This document shows, one piece after another, positions 40,338 through 41,733 of a stretch of DNA of 41,733 nucleotides; within the stretch, counting starts at the first letter, position 1; each line of letters begins with the position of its first letter. The notes beneath the pieces are model-generated. The model worked only from the letters and a program-made list of their open reading frames with translations, did no database searches and was not told the origin of the DNA. Source of the DNA: Alphaproteobacteria bacterium (lineage in GTDB: Bacteria; Pseudomonadota; Alphaproteobacteria; Rhodospirillales; Magnetospirillaceae); contig JAJPHO010000042.1 in the NCBI GenBank assembly GCA_021325215.1, positions 1 to 41,733 on the forward strand. The letters are read 5' to 3'. The position numbers and the translations under genes were made by a program.

Positions 40338-41630
40338 ATGCTGAAGACGAAGACCGCCGCCGCTCTGCTGGCGCTGGCGATCGCCGCTCCCTCTTTCGCG
40401 GACGGGCTGTCGGGCGACGAGAAGAAGATCGTCGCGTCGGTGAAGAGCCATCACGACGAGAGCGTCGCGCTGCTGGAAAAGCTGGTGAACGTGAACAGCG
40501 GCAGCCTCAACATCGCCGGCGTGACCAAGGTCGCCGACATGCTGCGCCCCGAATTCGAAAAGCTGGGCCTCAAGGTCACCTGGACCCCGATGGCGGAAAT
40601 CGGCCGCGCCGGAACCTTCGTCGCCGCCCATCATGGCGGCACGGGCAAGAAGATCCTGCTGATCGCCCATCTCGATACGGTGTTCGAGCCCGACAGCCCG
40701 TTCCAGACCTTCAAGCGCACCGGAGAGTCGGTGGAAGGCCCGGGCGTCTCCGACATCAAGGGCGGCATCGTGGTGATCCTCGACGCGCTGCATGCGCTGA
40801 AGGATGCCGGTCTGCTCGACAAGGCCAATGTCACCGTCTTCCTGTCCGGCGATGAAGAAAAGCCCGGCCATCCGCTGGCCACCGCGCGCCGCGATTTGAT
40901 CGCCGCGGGCAAGGCCAGCGACCTCGCCCTCGATTTCGAGGCGATGTCGCGCGAGGGCGACAAGGACACCATCCATATCGGCCGGCGCGGCGCGCTGGCC
41001 TGGCGGCTGTCCGCCACCGGCACCTCCGGGCATTCCTCGGGCGTCGGCGTGGGCGGCGGCTATGGCGCGGTCTATGAAGTGGCGCGCATCGTCGACGAAT
41101 TCCGCACCGAGCTGGCCGAGCCGCATCTGACCTACAATACCAGCCTGATCGCCGGCAGCGCCGCGGCCGAGATCGACGAGCAGGCCACCCGCGCGACGGT
41201 TTCCGGCAAGGACAACATCATCGCGGGCAAGGCATACGCCGCCGGCGACCTGCGCGCTTTGTCCGAGGATCAGGCCGAGCGGGTGAAGAAGAAGATGCAG
41301 GACATCGTCGGCCGTCATCTCGACAAGACCAGCGCCGAGATCAGCTTCGAGGAAGGCTATCCGGCGATGGCGCCGACCGCGGCCAGCCAGGCCTTGTTCG
41401 ACCAGCTGAGCAAGATCAATGGCGATCTCGGCATGGGCGCGCTCAATGAGGGCGACCCCGACAAGCGCGGCGCCGGCGACATCGCCTTCGTGGCGCATGA
41501 CGTGCCGGGCCTGGTCGGAATGGGCCTGTCCGGCAAGGGTTCGCACGCGGTCGGTGAGACGGCCGATCTGGCCAGCCTCGATCCGCAGGCGGAACGCGCC
41601 GCGATTCTGATCGCCCGTCTGTCGCGTTAG
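40338..41630 (+). CDS. Exported M20-family metallopeptidase (glutamate carboxypeptidase-like)
   Basis: A 430-residue zinc peptidase with a signal peptide (about 1-21, ending SFA before DGLSG). Metal-site residues appear as H111 and D113 (AHLDTVFEPD), the bridging D139 (GVSDIKGG), E173/E174 (GDEEKPG) and a C-terminal H403 (GKGSHAVGE). A dimerisation domain lies between, with GRRGALAWRLSATGTSGHSS. The pattern is that of CPG2-like carboxypeptidases, which remove C-terminal residues from peptides or conjugates. GGAGG stands just upstream of the ATG. Confidence 0.92.
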   Translation: MLKTKTAAALLALAIAAPSFADGLSGDEKKIVASVKSHHDESVALLEKLVNVNSGSLNIAGVTKVADMLRPEFEKLGLKVTWTPMAEIGRAGTFVAAHHGGTGKKILLIAHLDTVFEPDSPFQTFKRTGESVEGPGVSDIKGGIVVILDALHALKDAGLLDKANVTVFLSGDEEKPGHPLATARRDLIAAGKASDLALDFEAMSREGDKDTIHIGRRGALAWRLSATGTSGHSSGVGVGGGYGAVYEVARIVDEFRTELAEPHLTYNTSLIAGSAAAEIDEQATRATVSGKDNIIAGKAYAAGDLRALSEDQAERVKKKMQDIVGRHLDKTSAEISFEEGYPAMAPTAASQALFDQLSKINGDLGMGALNEGDPDKRGAGDIAFVAHDVPGLVGMGLSGKGSHAVGETADLASLDPQAERAAILIARLSR

Positions 41631-41633
41631 ACC

Positions 41634-41656
41634 GTGATGCAGAAAATCTGCATCAC
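41634..41656 (+). terminator. Perfect 10-bp hairpin after the M20 gene
   Basis: GTGATGCAGA and TCTGCATCAC flank the loop AAA, 3 bp after the stop codon. It is positioned as a transcription terminator, but the following bases (TCGTGCGGGG) lack a U-tract, so it may act as an RNA-stabilising 3' end. A second hairpin, CGTCGGC-TAC-GCCGACG, lies at 41692-41708. Confidence 0.6.
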
Positions 41657-41733
41657 TCGTGCGGGGTAGCCTCCCTCCGGCCCATTCCAGACGTCGGCTA
41701 CGCCGACGCCCGGAACCTTGGGGCCTTCGCCCC

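Overview
The window is GC-rich chromosomal DNA from a Gram-negative bacterium, most likely an alphaproteobacterium outside the best-known genera. This is inferred from the TonB receptor and outer-membrane barrel proteins, a minCDE operon, several families common in alphaproteobacteria (DUF1330, DUF3572, DUF6445, TIGR02466, DUF985), strong G/C preference at third codon positions, and frequent ATGA/GTGA gene overlaps. No species can be named from the sequence alone.

Left part (1-15145). A 3'-truncated 4-hydroxyphenylpyruvate dioxygenase gene diverges from a MarR regulator across a good inverted-repeat operator. A DUF4214 protein follows. A leftward operon then encodes a LysR regulator, a ferric-reductase-like di-heme membrane protein and a tetraheme periplasmic cytochrome. 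Divergent from it is the centrepiece of the window, a tightly coupled operon (4167-10933) for a tryptophan-tryptophylquinone (TTQ) amine dehydrogenase: heavy chain mauB, maturation genes mauE and mauD, and TTQ light chain mauA. These are followed by a Met-ligated monoheme cytochrome c, a second unusual monoheme cytochrome, a TonB-dependent receptor and a paralogue of the second cytochrome. No mauG, mauF, amicyanin or azurin gene is in the window. The light chain has features of aromatic (aralkylamine) dehydrogenases. An S9 peptidase, a group III truncated haemoglobin, a family-3 solute-binding protein and a glycosyltransferase-like protein complete this part.

Degraded island (about 15146-20587, possibly on to 21.9 kb). 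It starts with the last 43 codons of a tyrosine recombinase. It then holds a small antitoxin-like gene, an intact RhuM-family gene and a ruined type I restriction-modification locus. In that locus hsdM is frameshifted by an exact 22-bp tandem duplication and has lost its 3' end, only the tail of a DUF4411 toxin survives, hsdS is missing, and hsdR has a large out-of-frame internal deletion. The island ends at the 3' end of a tRNA-Arg(CCG) gene. Beyond the tRNA lies a strikingly AT-rich membrane-protein gene, probably also foreign.

Right part (21909-41733). Conserved and accessory genes follow: a protein with an internal duplication, a secreted protein, a GH5 glycoside hydrolase, minCDE, a lytic transglycosylase, a TauE/SafE exporter, a secreted cupin, a protein joining an AMIN-like domain to a His-rich linker and a barrel, and a leftward operon of AbrB-like, bestrophin, GlcG-like and persulfide dioxygenase-rhodanese genes. 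Then come DUF6445, a Ser/Thr-rich protein, a YkgJ-like Cys cluster protein, a Tat-type prolyl oligopeptidase, DUF985, a GIN-domain-like protein, an NTF2-like protein whose start codon sits in a perfect 14-bp inverted repeat, a TIGR02466 oxygenase and a secreted M20 peptidase.

The most attractive candidate for an undescribed system is the amine dehydrogenase operon with its embedded TonB receptor and Met-less cytochrome pair. The divergent LysR / di-heme membrane protein / tetraheme cytochrome operon may be its regulator and an extra electron-transfer branch; that link is inference.
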